Part shown: in pieces, positions 1-8,235 of the stretch
Position numbering within the stretch: the stretch's first letter is position 1
How the letters are laid out: each line of letters begins with the position of its first letter
Source of the DNA: a bacterium 1XD21-70
GTDB taxonomy: Bacteria; Bacillota; Clostridia; Lachnospirales; Lachnospiraceae
Reading direction: 5' to 3'
Assembly (NCBI GenBank): GCA_003669055.1
Contig: RAYB01000013.1
Coordinates: 1 to 64,000, forward strand
DNA length: 64,000 nucleotides
Position numbers and translations under genes: made by a program
The notes under the pieces: model-generated
Database searches by the model: none
What the model saw: only the letters and a program-made list of their open reading frames with translations
Told to the model about the DNA's origin: nothing

Positions 1-108
1 CAGTGAGGAGTTGTTTTATTTTGTGACAAAGAGAATCCCGTATTTATGCGGGTTCTGGCGTTTCGCAAACGCCTATATCTAAAAGAGAACCCGAAAGGAG
101 TGAATGAG

Positions 109-264
109 ATGTGTAAAATTATGGAAGATATGAGAAGTGAATCTTTAAAAGAGGTTGCTCTTCGTATGCTGGCAGCTGGAAAATATGCCCTGGAAGAAAT
201 TGCGAGTATTTCTGGACTTTCTCTTGATGAAGTGAAAAAACTGGAAACGGAGCGAGCAATATAG
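109..264 (+). CDS. small hypothetical protein (51 aa), C-terminal module of the Rpn type
   Basis: The ATG at 109 follows AAAGGAG at 94-100 with 8 bases between, which favours it over the upstream in-frame codons at 46 and 100. The product is 51 residues, begins MCKIMEDM and continues with a helix plus a helix-turn-helix-like end (LEEIASISGLSLDEVKKLE). Such ends are known at the C-terminus of Rpn-family PD-(D/E)XK nuclease proteins, where they follow the nuclease domain. Here no nuclease domain precedes it, so it is either a stand-alone small protein or a leftover of a larger gene. It lies in AT-rich DNA unlike most of the window. Function unknown. Confidence 0.55.
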   Translation: MCKIMEDMRSESLKEVALRMLAAGKYALEEIASISGLSLDEVKKLETERAI

Positions 265-274
265 ATAAACCATA

Positions 275-304
275 GGCCGGGAGTTCAACAACAAATTCCC
301 GGCC
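275..304 (+). terminator. intrinsic terminator-like hairpin after the 51-aa gene
   Basis: GGCCGGGA at 275-282 pairs perfectly with TCCCGGCC at 297-304 around a 14-base loop. Only a weak T run follows (TTAATT), so termination efficiency is uncertain. It begins 10 bases after the stop of the 51-aa gene. Confidence 0.6.
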
Positions 305-310
305 TTAATT

Positions 311-703
311 CTGTGGGCAGGGTGAAGAATTAATCCTAAATTTTCTTTAACAAAAATGCCAGCTTCATACAAATCATTTTTCGATAACTGATCTAATATG
401 TTAATGACAGACAGTTTAGTATCTTTAAATCTATTGCCGAAAATAACACTGCCTTCATAAAATCCATCTTCTCGTTGCGTTTCCAAGACTAAATTCTATA
501 GATGCATTATTGGGGCGGCCAAAATATTCCGTCATTGGCATTTGGTAAAATACAGATGAGGCACATGATATTAATGTACTTTTTCCTGAACCATTTTCTC
601 CTGTTATTGCATATATTCCTGATTCAAGCGGAAAAGAAAATGTCAGATCTTTAACGCATTTAATATTTTTTGATTCTCATGCTCAAATCCATAAACGAAT
701 CTC
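311..703 (-). pseudogene. decayed AAA/SMC-type ATPase fragment
   Basis: Read on the minus strand, three short frames join into one recognisable protein start. They are FVYGFEHENQKILN (about 703-656), then KDLTFSFPLESGIYAITGEN with Walker A GENGSGKST up to about 490, then REDGFYEGSVIFGNRFKDTK down to about 311. Frame changes fall near 655 and 485. A Walker A so close to the N-terminus is typical of AAA ATPases of the overcoming-lysogenisation/RecF-like kind. The Walker B half is missing, so the gene is truncated as well as frameshifted. The stretch is AT-rich. I infer a remnant of a defence or mobile-element ATPase. The exact ends are not defined. Confidence 0.6.
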
Positions 704-926
704 CTTAAATAAGATTTATTGAGTTAATCTATGTAACACAATTATTTTAGCATATATAAAATCTTTTTAGCCATATTTTGTTATCTTCTGATTTACAAAA
801 TGTAAATTTTCTATAAATTTGATTAAAAACCCTTTACAAAACGTCACCGGCTTTTCGTTATAATCATTATAATAACCGCAAAGAAACATAATAAGGAGAA
901 AATCTAATGATATAGTGAGAAATCGA

Positions 927-955
927 TTGCACAGGCTGCCGGAATATGGTAAAAT
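927..955 (+). promoter_or_regulatory. sigma-A promoter of the restriction-modification operon
   Basis: TTGCAC at 927-932 and TAAAAT at 950-955 are separated by 17 bases. Transcription would start near 962, about 24 bases before the methylase start. Further upstream, 857-876 holds an imperfect inverted repeat (GTTAT...ATAAC) overlapping two TATAAT motifs, a possible site for the HTH of the methylase. Confidence 0.6.
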
Positions 956-985
956 ACAAGCAGCTGATTTCTGGGAGGAATATGT

Positions 986-2221
986 ATGGCAATTTGTTAT
1001 GACCGATTATGGAAGCTTCTGATCGACAAAAAAATGAACCGCACAGAATTGAAAGAAGCATCCGGAATAAGTTTTAATGTGCTGGCAAGGCTGGGAAAGA
1101 ATGAGCCCGTTTCTTTTGAATCGATTGAAAAGATATGTGCCGCTTTAAACTGCAATATAGAAGACATTATGGAAATACAGAAAGGCAGCTTTGCACAACA
1201 TAGCCCAAAAGCATATTCCACAATTGAGTTGTTTGCGGGGGCTGGCGGACTTGCCCTGGGGATTGAAAAAGCCGGCTTTCACACGTTAGGGCTCATTGAG
1301 TTTGATAAGGATGCCGCCGACAGTTTAAAGATTAACCGCCCAAACTGGCGGGTTATCAATGATGATATTGCAAATATTTCCTGCCTTGACCTGGAAGAAT
1401 ATTTCCATATAAAAAAAGGGGATTTGGATTTGTTATCCGGCGGCGCGCCTTGCCAGGCATTTTCTTATGCCGGGAAACGCTTAGGGTTAGAGGACGCGAG
1501 GGGAACCCTGTTTTACCACTATGCCACTTTCCTGCAAAAACTGCAGCCCAAAATGTTTCTGTTTGAGAATGTGCGCGGTTTGCTGACGCATGACAAAGGA
1601 AGGACTTACCAAACCATCACCCATATCTTTGAACAAGCCGGATATACCATCCAAAAAGAAATATTAAACGCATGGGATTTCGGAGTGCCGCAGAAAAGAG
1701 AACGCTTAATCACTATCGGCATCAGAAAAGACCTGATCGGCAAAGTTACCTATCAGTTCCCCAAAAAGCATAGCTATAAGCCCGTTTTGCGGGATGTATT
1801 GACCGATTGCCCGGACGGGCCGGGAGTTCCTTACGGAGAAAATAAACGTAAAATATTTGAACTGGTGCCGCCGGGAGGCTACTGGAGGGATATCGACCCA
1901 AAGATCGCAAAGGAATATATGAAAAGCTGCTGGGATATGGGGGGAGGCAGAACCGGCATACTGAGGAGGATGAGCATGGACGAGCCCTCCCTGACGGTTC
2001 TTACATCCCCGTCCCAAAAGCAGACGGAAAGATGCCACCCCTTAGAGGCAAGGCCTTTTAATGTACGTGAAAATGCAAGGTGCCAGACCTTCCCGGATGA
2101 ATGGCAGTTCTGCGGGAACGTGCAGTCTCAATATAAGCAGGTAGGCAATGCTGTCCCTGTAAACCTGGCATATGAGATAGCCCTGGAATTATATCAATCA
2201 TTGGAGGGGTTAAAACAATGA
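986..2221 (+). CDS. HTH-fused DNA (cytosine-5-)-methyltransferase
   Basis: Residues 1-65 form an XRE-type helix-turn-helix (LKEASGISFNVLARLGKN). From residue 79 a C5-cytosine methylase follows with the family motifs in order: ELFAGAGG (motif I, SAM binding), GGAPCQAFS with catalytic Cys at about 156 (IV), ENVRGL (VI), QKRERL (VIII) and QVGNAVPVNLA (X). It transfers a methyl group from SAM to cytosine, protecting host DNA from the endonuclease encoded by the next gene, with which it overlaps by ATGA. The start at 986 has GGGAGG at 973-978. Some type II C5 methylases use an N-terminal HTH to repress their own operon, and I infer the same here. Target specificity is inferred from the partner (GGNCC). 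Base composition is lower in G+C than the neighbouring operons, suggesting transfer. Confidence 0.9.
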   Translation: MAICYDRLWKLLIDKKMNRTELKEASGISFNVLARLGKNEPVSFESIEKICAALNCNIEDIMEIQKGSFAQHSPKAYSTIELFAGAGGLALGIEKAGFHTLGLIEFDKDAADSLKINRPNWRVINDDIANISCLDLEEYFHIKKGDLDLLSGGAPCQAFSYAGKRLGLEDARGTLFYHYATFLQKLQPKMFLFENVRGLLTHDKGRTYQTITHIFEQAGYTIQKEILNAWDFGVPQKRERLITIGIRKDLIGKVTYQFPKKHSYKPVLRDVLTDCPDGPGVPYGENKRKIFELVPPGGYWRDIDPKIAKEYMKSCWDMGGGRTGILRRMSMDEPSLTVLTSPSQKQTERCHPLEARPFNVRENARCQTFPDEWQFCGNVQSQYKQVGNAVPVNLAYEIALELYQSLEGLKQ

Positions 2222-3093
2222 AGTGGGATCTGAATTTTATATCCGAGGAGGATTTTAAAAACCATGTCCGTGCAACGATCATGAAATACGGCGAAAAGCT
2301 GGAGTCCTACGATTTGAAAAGGTTCAACAGCAACCTGATTGACCCGGTCAAGCTGCTTTTTGACAAATTCGTGTACCAGACAAGCTGGGAGGAGATTGTA
2401 AGCAATGAAATTTTCCGCCAGAGGGACAAGTCCAACAACAACGATATCGGTTATTTCCACCAGAATATATTTTCTTTTTTTAACGGATGTGAGGTACCAC
2501 AGGCCGGATGGGATGTGATATATAGAAACCCGGACGGAATACACATGCCGGACGGGGATATTGTCCACACCTTGTATGTGGAGATGAAAAACAAGCATAA
2601 TACCATGAACTCGGCTTCTGCCGCAAAAACATACATAAAAATGCAGGGGCAGATCCTGGAAGATGATGACTGTGCCTGCCTTTTGGTGGAAGCGATTGCC
2701 AAGAAATCACAAAATATAAAATGGACGACGAAAGTTGACAAGAAAAATGTCCAGCACAGGTTCATACGCCGTGTCAGCATGGATCAGTTTTATGCAATCC
2801 TCACCGGAGAGGAAAATGCTTTTTATAAGATGTGCATGGCACTCCCTGGCATCATCCATTCGGTTGTCAATGAAAAAGGCAGTGTCCCCGTTCCCCATGA
2901 CACCGTGACACAAGAATTGAAAAATGCCGCTGCGCTGTACATGGACCAGACAGAAGATTTGGCGACCGCAATGGCCGTCTATATGCTTGGGTTCCATACC
3001 TATATGGGGTTTGCGGATAAACTCAAACCGCAATTTGGCAGCAGCAATGACATGTTAAAACAGATTTATGAGTATGCCAAAAGATCCCAATGA
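2218..3093 (+). CDS. type II restriction endonuclease, Eco47II/Sau96I family
   Basis: The 291-residue product resembles the Eco47II family, whose members cut GGNCC. A PD-(D/E)XK-like core is visible as GWD (Asp99) followed by LYVEMKNKHNTM (Glu122, Lys124). The start codon overlaps the methylase stop (ATGA), so translation is coupled and the nuclease is made after the methylase. It would act in the cytoplasm on unmodified incoming DNA. The family assignment is from remembered sequence features and the exact recognition site is inference. The downstream gap of 169 bases to cooS holds a possible terminator. Confidence 0.75.
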   Translation: MKWDLNFISEEDFKNHVRATIMKYGEKLESYDLKRFNSNLIDPVKLLFDKFVYQTSWEEIVSNEIFRQRDKSNNNDIGYFHQNIFSFFNGCEVPQAGWDVIYRNPDGIHMPDGDIVHTLYVEMKNKHNTMNSASAAKTYIKMQGQILEDDDCACLLVEAIAKKSQNIKWTTKVDKKNVQHRFIRRVSMDQFYAILTGEENAFYKMCMALPGIIHSVVNEKGSVPVPHDTVTQELKNAAALYMDQTEDLATAMAVYMLGFHTYMGFADKLKPQFGSSNDMLKQIYEYAKRSQ

Positions 3094-3200
3094 CCAGCGC
3101 TAAGGGAAGAACCGGCCATGCCAGGCAGCATATGCAGTTTTACGCAACCGTTCAAAACCCATCCGAACCGTTGCCGTTTTAAGGATATCCCCGGATCCCC

Positions 3201-3228
3201 GCCCCATAAGCGGCGCAAGGGGCTTTTC
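3201..3228 (+). terminator. possible terminator after the restriction-modification operon
   Basis: GCCCC at 3201-3205 can pair with GGGGC at 3219-3223, followed by TTTTCGG. The stem is only 5 bp, so this is a weak candidate. The cooS ribosome binding site AAGGAGG follows at about 3249-3255. Confidence 0.35.
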
Positions 3229-3262
3229 GGCATATCCCATTATAAAGAAGGAGGTATTCAGT

Positions 3263-5146
3263 ATGAATCAATGCTATGGGTGCAGCACCTGCAAAAGTGC
3301 AGACAAGCCGTTGGAGGGGTATATCGCATCACTCCCCATGGAAACATCCCACCACCGCGTAGAAAGCCAGAGCACAAAATGTGCCTTCGGGCTTCAAGGC
3401 GTCTGCTGCCGTCTTTGCGCAAACGGCCCCTGCCGCATCACCCCGGAATCCCCCCGCGGAATCTGCGGTGCCAATGCGGACACCATCGTTACCCGGAACC
3501 TGCTGCGGGCAGTGGCCTCCGGCTCCGGATGTTACATCCATGTTGTCGAGAACACGGCACTTAATGTAAAAAATGTGGCTAAAACCAAGGGTGAAATCAA
3601 AGGGATTAACACCTTAAACCGCCTGGCCGCCCTCTTTGGCATTGAAAAAGAGGACATCCATGAGCGCGCCGAAGCCGTAGCCGATGCCGTCCTGCAGGAT
3701 TTGTACCTGCCGGAATATGAAAAAATGGCACTGACCGAAAAGCTGTCCTATGCCCCCCGCTACGAAAAGTGGAAAGAACTGGGGATCCTGCCGGGCGGCG
3801 CCAAATCCGAAGTGTTCCATGGCGTGGTAAAATGCTCCACCAACCTAAACTCCGATCCGGTCAATATGCTTCTCGACTGCCTGAAGCTGGGCATCTCCAC
3901 CGGCATCCACGGCCTGGTGCTGACCAACCTGCTCAACGACATCGTGCTGGGAGAACCCCAGATCCGTTTTGCCCCTGTCGGCCTGCGGGTCATTGACCCC
4001 GATTATATCAATATCATGATCACCGGCCACCAGCACTCCATGTTCACCTTCCTCCAAGACCGCCTAACGAACGAGGATATCAAAGAAAAAGCCAGGAAAG
4101 CCGGGGCAAAAGGCTTTAAACTGGTAGGCTGTACCTGTGTCGGCCAGGATCTGCAGCTGCGCGGCGCCCATTACACCGAGATTTTTGACGGGCATGCCGG
4201 CAACAATTACACCAGCGAAGCGATCCTCGCCACGGGCGGCATCGATGCGGTAATATCAGAATTCAACTGCACCCTCCCCGGCATCGAACCAATCTGCGAC
4301 CAGCTGCAGGTCAAACAGATCTGCATCGACAATGTGGCCAAAAAGGCCAACGCCGAATTAAAGGAATTTGACTTTGCAAACCGCCCGGCAGTGACCGATG
4401 AAATCATCGATGAAATCGTTGCTGCCTATAAGGCCCGCCGTCCCCAGATCACCATGAACCTGCTGCCTGAACATGGCAACAAAAACACCCTGACCGGCGT
4501 CAGCGAAGTTTCTTTGAAGCAATTCCTGGGCGGAAACTGGCAGCCCCTGATCGATTTGATTGTATCCGGCGATATCAAAGGCGTGGCCGGGGTCGTAGGC
4601 TGTTCCAACCTGACTGCCGGCGGCCACGACGTGCTGACCGTTGACCTGGTACGGGAACTGATCGCCAAGGATATCATTGTCCTGACTGCCGGGTGCTCCT
4701 CCGGCGGCATCGAAAACTGTGGCCTGATGACCCCGGAAGCAGCACAGTTTGCCGGGCCGAAGCTTCGTGCTGTCTGCGAAAAACTGGGCATTCCGCCCGT
4801 GCTGAATTTTGGCCCCTGCCTGGCGATCGGCCGCCTGGAAATCGTGGCTACCGAACTGGCAGAGGCGCTGCATGTAGATCTGCCCCAGCTCCCCTTAGTG
4901 CTCTCCGCCGCACAATGGCTGGAGGAACAGGCACTGGCAGACGGCTGCTACGGCCTCGCCCTGGGGTTGCCCCTGCACCTAGGCCTGCCGCCCTTTGTCA
5001 CCGGAAGCAAGGTTGCCGTCCAGGTCCTTACCAAAGACATGAAGGAACTAACCGGCGGACAGGTGATTATCAACGGCGACGCAAAGGAATCTGCCGATAT
5101 CCTAGAGGGCATTATACTGGAAAAACGTCAGGGACTGAAGATATAG
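3263..5146 (+). CDS. cooS: anaerobic carbon monoxide dehydrogenase catalytic subunit
   Basis: This 627-residue protein interconverts CO and CO2 at a Ni-Fe-S C-cluster in the cytoplasm. The D-cluster Cys (40, 48) and B-cluster Cys (49, 52, 57, 68; CCRLCANGPC) are present. The C-cluster ligands appear in the motifs ITGHQHSMF, GCTCVGQD, EFNCTLPG, VVGCSNLT, AGCSSGGIENC and FGPCLAIGR. It is the length of monofunctional CooS and has no acetyl-CoA synthase part. The N-terminus is unusual in starting with an extra CxxCxxC (Cys 4, 7, 10). AAGGAGG lies just upstream. The next two genes supply a ferredoxin and a flavoprotein, so electrons probably pass CooS to CooF to the flavoprotein. No nickel insertion gene (cooC) is nearby. 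Confidence 0.95.
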   Translation: MNQCYGCSTCKSADKPLEGYIASLPMETSHHRVESQSTKCAFGLQGVCCRLCANGPCRITPESPRGICGANADTIVTRNLLRAVASGSGCYIHVVENTALNVKNVAKTKGEIKGINTLNRLAALFGIEKEDIHERAEAVADAVLQDLYLPEYEKMALTEKLSYAPRYEKWKELGILPGGAKSEVFHGVVKCSTNLNSDPVNMLLDCLKLGISTGIHGLVLTNLLNDIVLGEPQIRFAPVGLRVIDPDYINIMITGHQHSMFTFLQDRLTNEDIKEKARKAGAKGFKLVGCTCVGQDLQLRGAHYTEIFDGHAGNNYTSEAILATGGIDAVISEFNCTLPGIEPICDQLQVKQICIDNVAKKANAELKEFDFANRPAVTDEIIDEIVAAYKARRPQITMNLLPEHGNKNTLTGVSEVSLKQFLGGNWQPLIDLIVSGDIKGVAGVVGCSNLTAGGHDVLTVDLVRELIAKDIIVLTAGCSSGGIENCGLMTPEAAQFAGPKLRAVCEKLGIPPVLNFGPCLAIGRLEIVATELAEALHVDLPQLPLVLSAAQWLEEQALADGCYGLALGLPLHLGLPPFVTGSKVAVQVLTKDMKELTGGQVIINGDAKESADILEGIILEKRQGLKI

Positions 5147-5162
5147 AAAGGGGGTGGCGAAT

Positions 5163-5609
5163 ATGAAACGCATCCTGGTAGAATACGAGAAATGTGATGG
5201 CTGTAAAAACTGCTCCGCCGCCTGTATGCAGGCGCACCGGGAGACTCCCGGCACCATCTATGACCTGGATCTGACCGACCCGGCCAACGAATCCCGGAAC
5301 TTTATCCTCAAAGACGCCGCAGGGCACTACAAGCCTCTTTTCTGCCGCCACTGCGACGAACCGGAATGTGTCAAGTCCTGCATGAGCGGTGCACTGCACA
5401 AGGATCCTGAAAGCGGGCATGTGCTCTATGACGAGACCCGGTGCGGCTCCTGCTTTATGTGTGTAATGAACTGCCCCTTTGGTGTTTTAAAACCAGATAC
5501 CGTGACCCAGAGCAAGGTCATCAAATGTGATTTCTGTGCCAACACAGGAGGAGAGCCTTCCTGTGTCAAGTCCTGCCCTAAAAAGGCTATCCATGTAGAG
5601 GAGGTGTAA
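5163..5609 (+). CDS. cooF: CooF-type four-cluster ferredoxin
   Basis: The 148-residue product has four Cys-rich motifs expected to bind [4Fe-4S] clusters: CDGCKNCSAAC, CRHCDEPECVKSC, CGSCFMCVMNC and CDFCANTGGEPSCVKSC. This is the HycB/CooF arrangement. It carries electrons between CooS and a redox partner. The ATG at 5163 is preferred over the GTG at 5154 because AAAGGGGG at 5147-5154 is 8 bases before it. It starts 16 bases after cooS and ends 4 bases before the flavoprotein gene, so the three form one operon. Confidence 0.9.
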   Translation: MKRILVEYEKCDGCKNCSAACMQAHRETPGTIYDLDLTDPANESRNFILKDAAGHYKPLFCRHCDEPECVKSCMSGALHKDPESGHVLYDETRCGSCFMCVMNCPFGVLKPDTVTQSKVIKCDFCANTGGEPSCVKSCPKKAIHVEEV

Positions 5610-5613
5610 AGGG

Positions 5614-6837
5614 ATGAAATATGTAATTATCGGTGCCGGTGTCGCAGGGATAGAAGCCGCCAAGGCCATCCGCAGCCAGGATAGCACTGGGGAAATCCTG
5701 ATGATTTCCCAAGATACCCATGTCCACTCCCGCTGCATGCTGCATAAATTTATCGCCGGGGAGCGGGATGAAAAAGGCTTGGACTTCACGGAAAAAGACT
5801 TTTTTGAAAAATACCGGATCCACTGGCAAAAAGGCGTCCAGGTCCAGAAAGTCTGCCCCGATGACAAACATCTTTTGCTGGATAACGGCGAAACCGTCCC
5901 CTATGGCCAGCTGCTCCTTGCCGGTGGAGCCAACAGCTTCATCCCTCCGGTCGGTGAACTGCAAAAGGCCTCCAATGTTTACGGGCTGCGCAACCTCTCC
6001 GATGCCCAGGCGATCGTGGACGAGGCTAAGGACGCCGAACATGTTCTGGTGATCGGCTCTGGGCTGGTCGGCCTGGACGCGGCCTACGGACTGCTCGAAC
6101 GGGGGAAAAAGCTTACGGTTGTGGAGATGGCTGACCGTATCCTGCCGGTGCAGCTCGACGCCCACGCCACCGGGGCTTACCAGGCCGCCTTTGAAAAAGC
6201 CGGTGTCCGCTTTGTCCTGGGAAGAAAAGCCTCCGAAGCCGTATGTGAAGCGGACGGCAAAATCCATAAAGTAGTTTTGGACAACGGTACCGAATTACCC
6301 TGCGACCTCATCATCGTCGCCGCCGGTGTCCGCCCTGCACTCGCCTGTTTAGACGGCAGCGGCATCGCCTGCGGGCGGGGCGTCACGGTAGATCCCTTTA
6401 TGAGGACTTCTGTTCCCGGCATTTTTGCTGCCGGTGACATCACCGGGCTCTCCGGAATCTGGCCCAATGCCGCCGACCAGGGACGCATTGCAGGCAAAAA
6501 CATGTGCGGCCAAAAAGCTGAATACACCGACACCTACGCTGTCAAAAATACCATCAATTTCTTTGGCCTGGTGACCCTCTGCGTGGGGAGGATCTTGGCC
6601 GAAGAAGGCGACGATGTCCGCGTCCGTGAAGACCGCAGGGTCTATCAGCGGGTTCTCCTAAAGGACGGAAAGGTTCAGGGCGTGCTGCTCCAGGGCAATA
6701 TCGCCGGTGCCGGTACCTGGCAATACCTAATCAAGAACCAAATCGATGTCAGCGGCATCAAAAAAGATATTTTTTCCCTCAATTATGCTGATTTTTACCA
6801 TGTGGGAGAACGCGGGAAGTATGAGTGGAATATTTAA
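5614..6837 (+). CDS. FAD/NAD(P)-dependent oxidoreductase of the CO dehydrogenase operon
   Basis: The 407-residue protein belongs to the pyridine-nucleotide disulphide oxidoreductase fold. It has an N-terminal FAD-binding GAGVAG motif (residues 7-12), a central NAD(P)-binding GSGLVG motif near residue 150 and a second FAD contact PGIFAAGDITG near residue 270. Such NAD(P)H-ferredoxin-like oxidoreductases often follow cooS-cooF, where they are thought to reduce NAD(P)+ with electrons from CO. It lacks the redox-active Cys pair of thioredoxin reductase. AGGAGG at 5599-5604 inside the end of cooF serves as ribosome binding site. A bidirectional terminator follows. Confidence 0.85.
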   Translation: MKYVIIGAGVAGIEAAKAIRSQDSTGEILMISQDTHVHSRCMLHKFIAGERDEKGLDFTEKDFFEKYRIHWQKGVQVQKVCPDDKHLLLDNGETVPYGQLLLAGGANSFIPPVGELQKASNVYGLRNLSDAQAIVDEAKDAEHVLVIGSGLVGLDAAYGLLERGKKLTVVEMADRILPVQLDAHATGAYQAAFEKAGVRFVLGRKASEAVCEADGKIHKVVLDNGTELPCDLIIVAAGVRPALACLDGSGIACGRGVTVDPFMRTSVPGIFAAGDITGLSGIWPNAADQGRIAGKNMCGQKAEYTDTYAVKNTINFFGLVTLCVGRILAEEGDDVRVREDRRVYQRVLLKDGKVQGVLLQGNIAGAGTWQYLIKNQIDVSGIKKDIFSLNYADFYHVGERGKYEWNI

Positions 6838-6883
6838 TAGGTTTTAAAAAGCAGGCTTGATGCTCCGGCCGCTTGGCAACAAA

Positions 6884-6925
6884 AAAATCACTTGCCTGAA
6901 AAAGGAAACACAGGCAAGTGATTTT
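6884..6925. terminator. bidirectional terminator between the CODH and arg operons
   Basis: A perfect 15-bp stem (6884-6898 with 6911-6925, core AATCACTTGCCTG) is flanked by an A run on the left and TTTTC on the right. It can therefore end transcription from both the plus-strand flavoprotein gene and minus-strand argD. Confidence 0.9.
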
Positions 6926-6938
6926 CTATTTATCCTTG

Positions 6939-8147
6939 TCATAGGTTCGGCATGCAGACAGCCTCGATAGACGCCTCCAGGCGCCTCACCATCTCATCGA
7001 CATCCTGCTTTTTGATGATTAACGGCGGCACAAAACGGATGATATTCTTTCCGGCGCTGATCAGTACCAGCTTCTCTTTCAGCAGTGCATGGCTGACCAG
7101 CGGCGCCACCGCGTCCGTAAACTCCAGCCCCTGGATCAGCCCTTTTCCCCGGTGTGCCTGCACACAGCCATGCCTGCCTGCCACCTCCTCCAAGCGATCC
7201 CACAGATATCCTCCCACCTCGCGCACATGCTCTACGATTTTTTTCTCTTCATATATGTCCAGCACCTTTGCAGCGGCTGCGCACACAAAAGGGTTCCCTC
7301 CGTAAGTCGTCCCATGGTCTCCCGGCACTATCGCCGAAGCTGCCTTCCCTTGTGCCAGGAACGCCCCTACCGGGACTCCGTTGCCAAGCGCCTTGGCCAC
7401 AGACATCGCATCCGGCTTCACGCCGTACCCCTGCCAGGCAAACATATGGCCGCTCCTTGCCATGCCGCACTGGATCTCATCCAGCAGCAAAAGCGCATGA
7501 TGCTCATCACACAATGCCCGCACCCCTGCCAGGAATTCCCCGGTGGCCGGATAGATGCCGCCCTCGCCCTGGATCGTCTCCATAATCACGGCACATGTTT
7601 TCTCGCTCCACACCGCCTTCACGCTGTCAAGGTCGTTGAATACGGCAAAACGCACCCCGGGGACCAACGGCGCAAACGGCTCCTGGTAATGGCTGTTCCC
7701 TGTCACGGAAAGCGCCCCCAGCGTCCTGCCATGGAAGGAATGCCTCATGGCAATTACTTCATAATCCGGCGCCATCCCCCGGTCAAACGCATAGCGCTTG
7801 GCTATCTTTAAAAGCCCTTCCACGGCCTCCGCACCACTGTTGGTGAAAAACACCTTTTCCATGCCGGATACCTTCAGAAGCTTTTCCCCCGCCTCAATAG
7901 AAGGGACATTGTAAAACAAATTTGACGTGTGGCAAAGCTTATCCACCTGCTCCTTCATCGCTGCCTTCAGTTCTTTGCAGCTATACCCCAGCCCCATGAC
8001 GGCAATCCCTGCCCCAAAATCGAGATACTCCTGCCCGTCCGTGTCATACAAACACACTCCCTCCCCACGGCCAAAAACCACCGGGAAGCGGTTATACACC
8101 TTATAAAAAGCCTCCTCCGCCCGGTCGATATATTGTTGTTTTTCCAT
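6939..8147 (-). CDS. argD: acetylornithine aminotransferase
   Basis: A 402-residue class III PLP aminotransferase. It transfers an amino group from glutamate to N-acetylglutamate semialdehyde, giving N-acetylornithine, the fourth step of arginine synthesis. Family features include GAEAVEGLLKIAKRYA, the LLDEIQCGMARSG segment with the PLP-contacting Asp, and SVAKALGNGVPVGA with the Schiff-base Lys. It is the last gene of argC-GNAT-argJ-argB-argD, beginning 88 bases after argB and ending at the bidirectional terminator. The sequence could also serve ornithine or succinyl-ornithine substrates, but the context makes ArgD the best call. Confidence 0.93.
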   Translation of the reverse strand: MEKQQYIDRAEEAFYKVYNRFPVVFGRGEGVCLYDTDGQEYLDFGAGIAVMGLGYSCKELKAAMKEQVDKLCHTSNLFYNVPSIEAGEKLLKVSGMEKVFFTNSGAEAVEGLLKIAKRYAFDRGMAPDYEVIAMRHSFHGRTLGALSVTGNSHYQEPFAPLVPGVRFAVFNDLDSVKAVWSEKTCAVIMETIQGEGGIYPATGEFLAGVRALCDEHHALLLLDEIQCGMARSGHMFAWQGYGVKPDAMSVAKALGNGVPVGAFLAQGKAASAIVPGDHGTTYGGNPFVCAAAAKVLDIYEEKKIVEHVREVGGYLWDRLEEVAGRHGCVQAHRGKGLIQGLEFTDAVAPLVSHALLKEKLVLISAGKNIIRFVPPLIIKKQDVDEMVRRLEASIEAVCMPNL

Positions 8148-8235
8148 TTTCCTATCCTCTCTTTCCTGCAGCCCCGGCTGCTTAAACCCCCATGCCTTTA
8201 CAGCCTGTCCCGGCTCCGCTCAGTATCCCTTTTGT

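Noticed and set aside
3118-3564. 148-codon plus-strand frame overlapping the start of cooS
   Set aside because: Overlaps the clearly coding cooS in another frame, and its composition is that of an out-of-frame translation.
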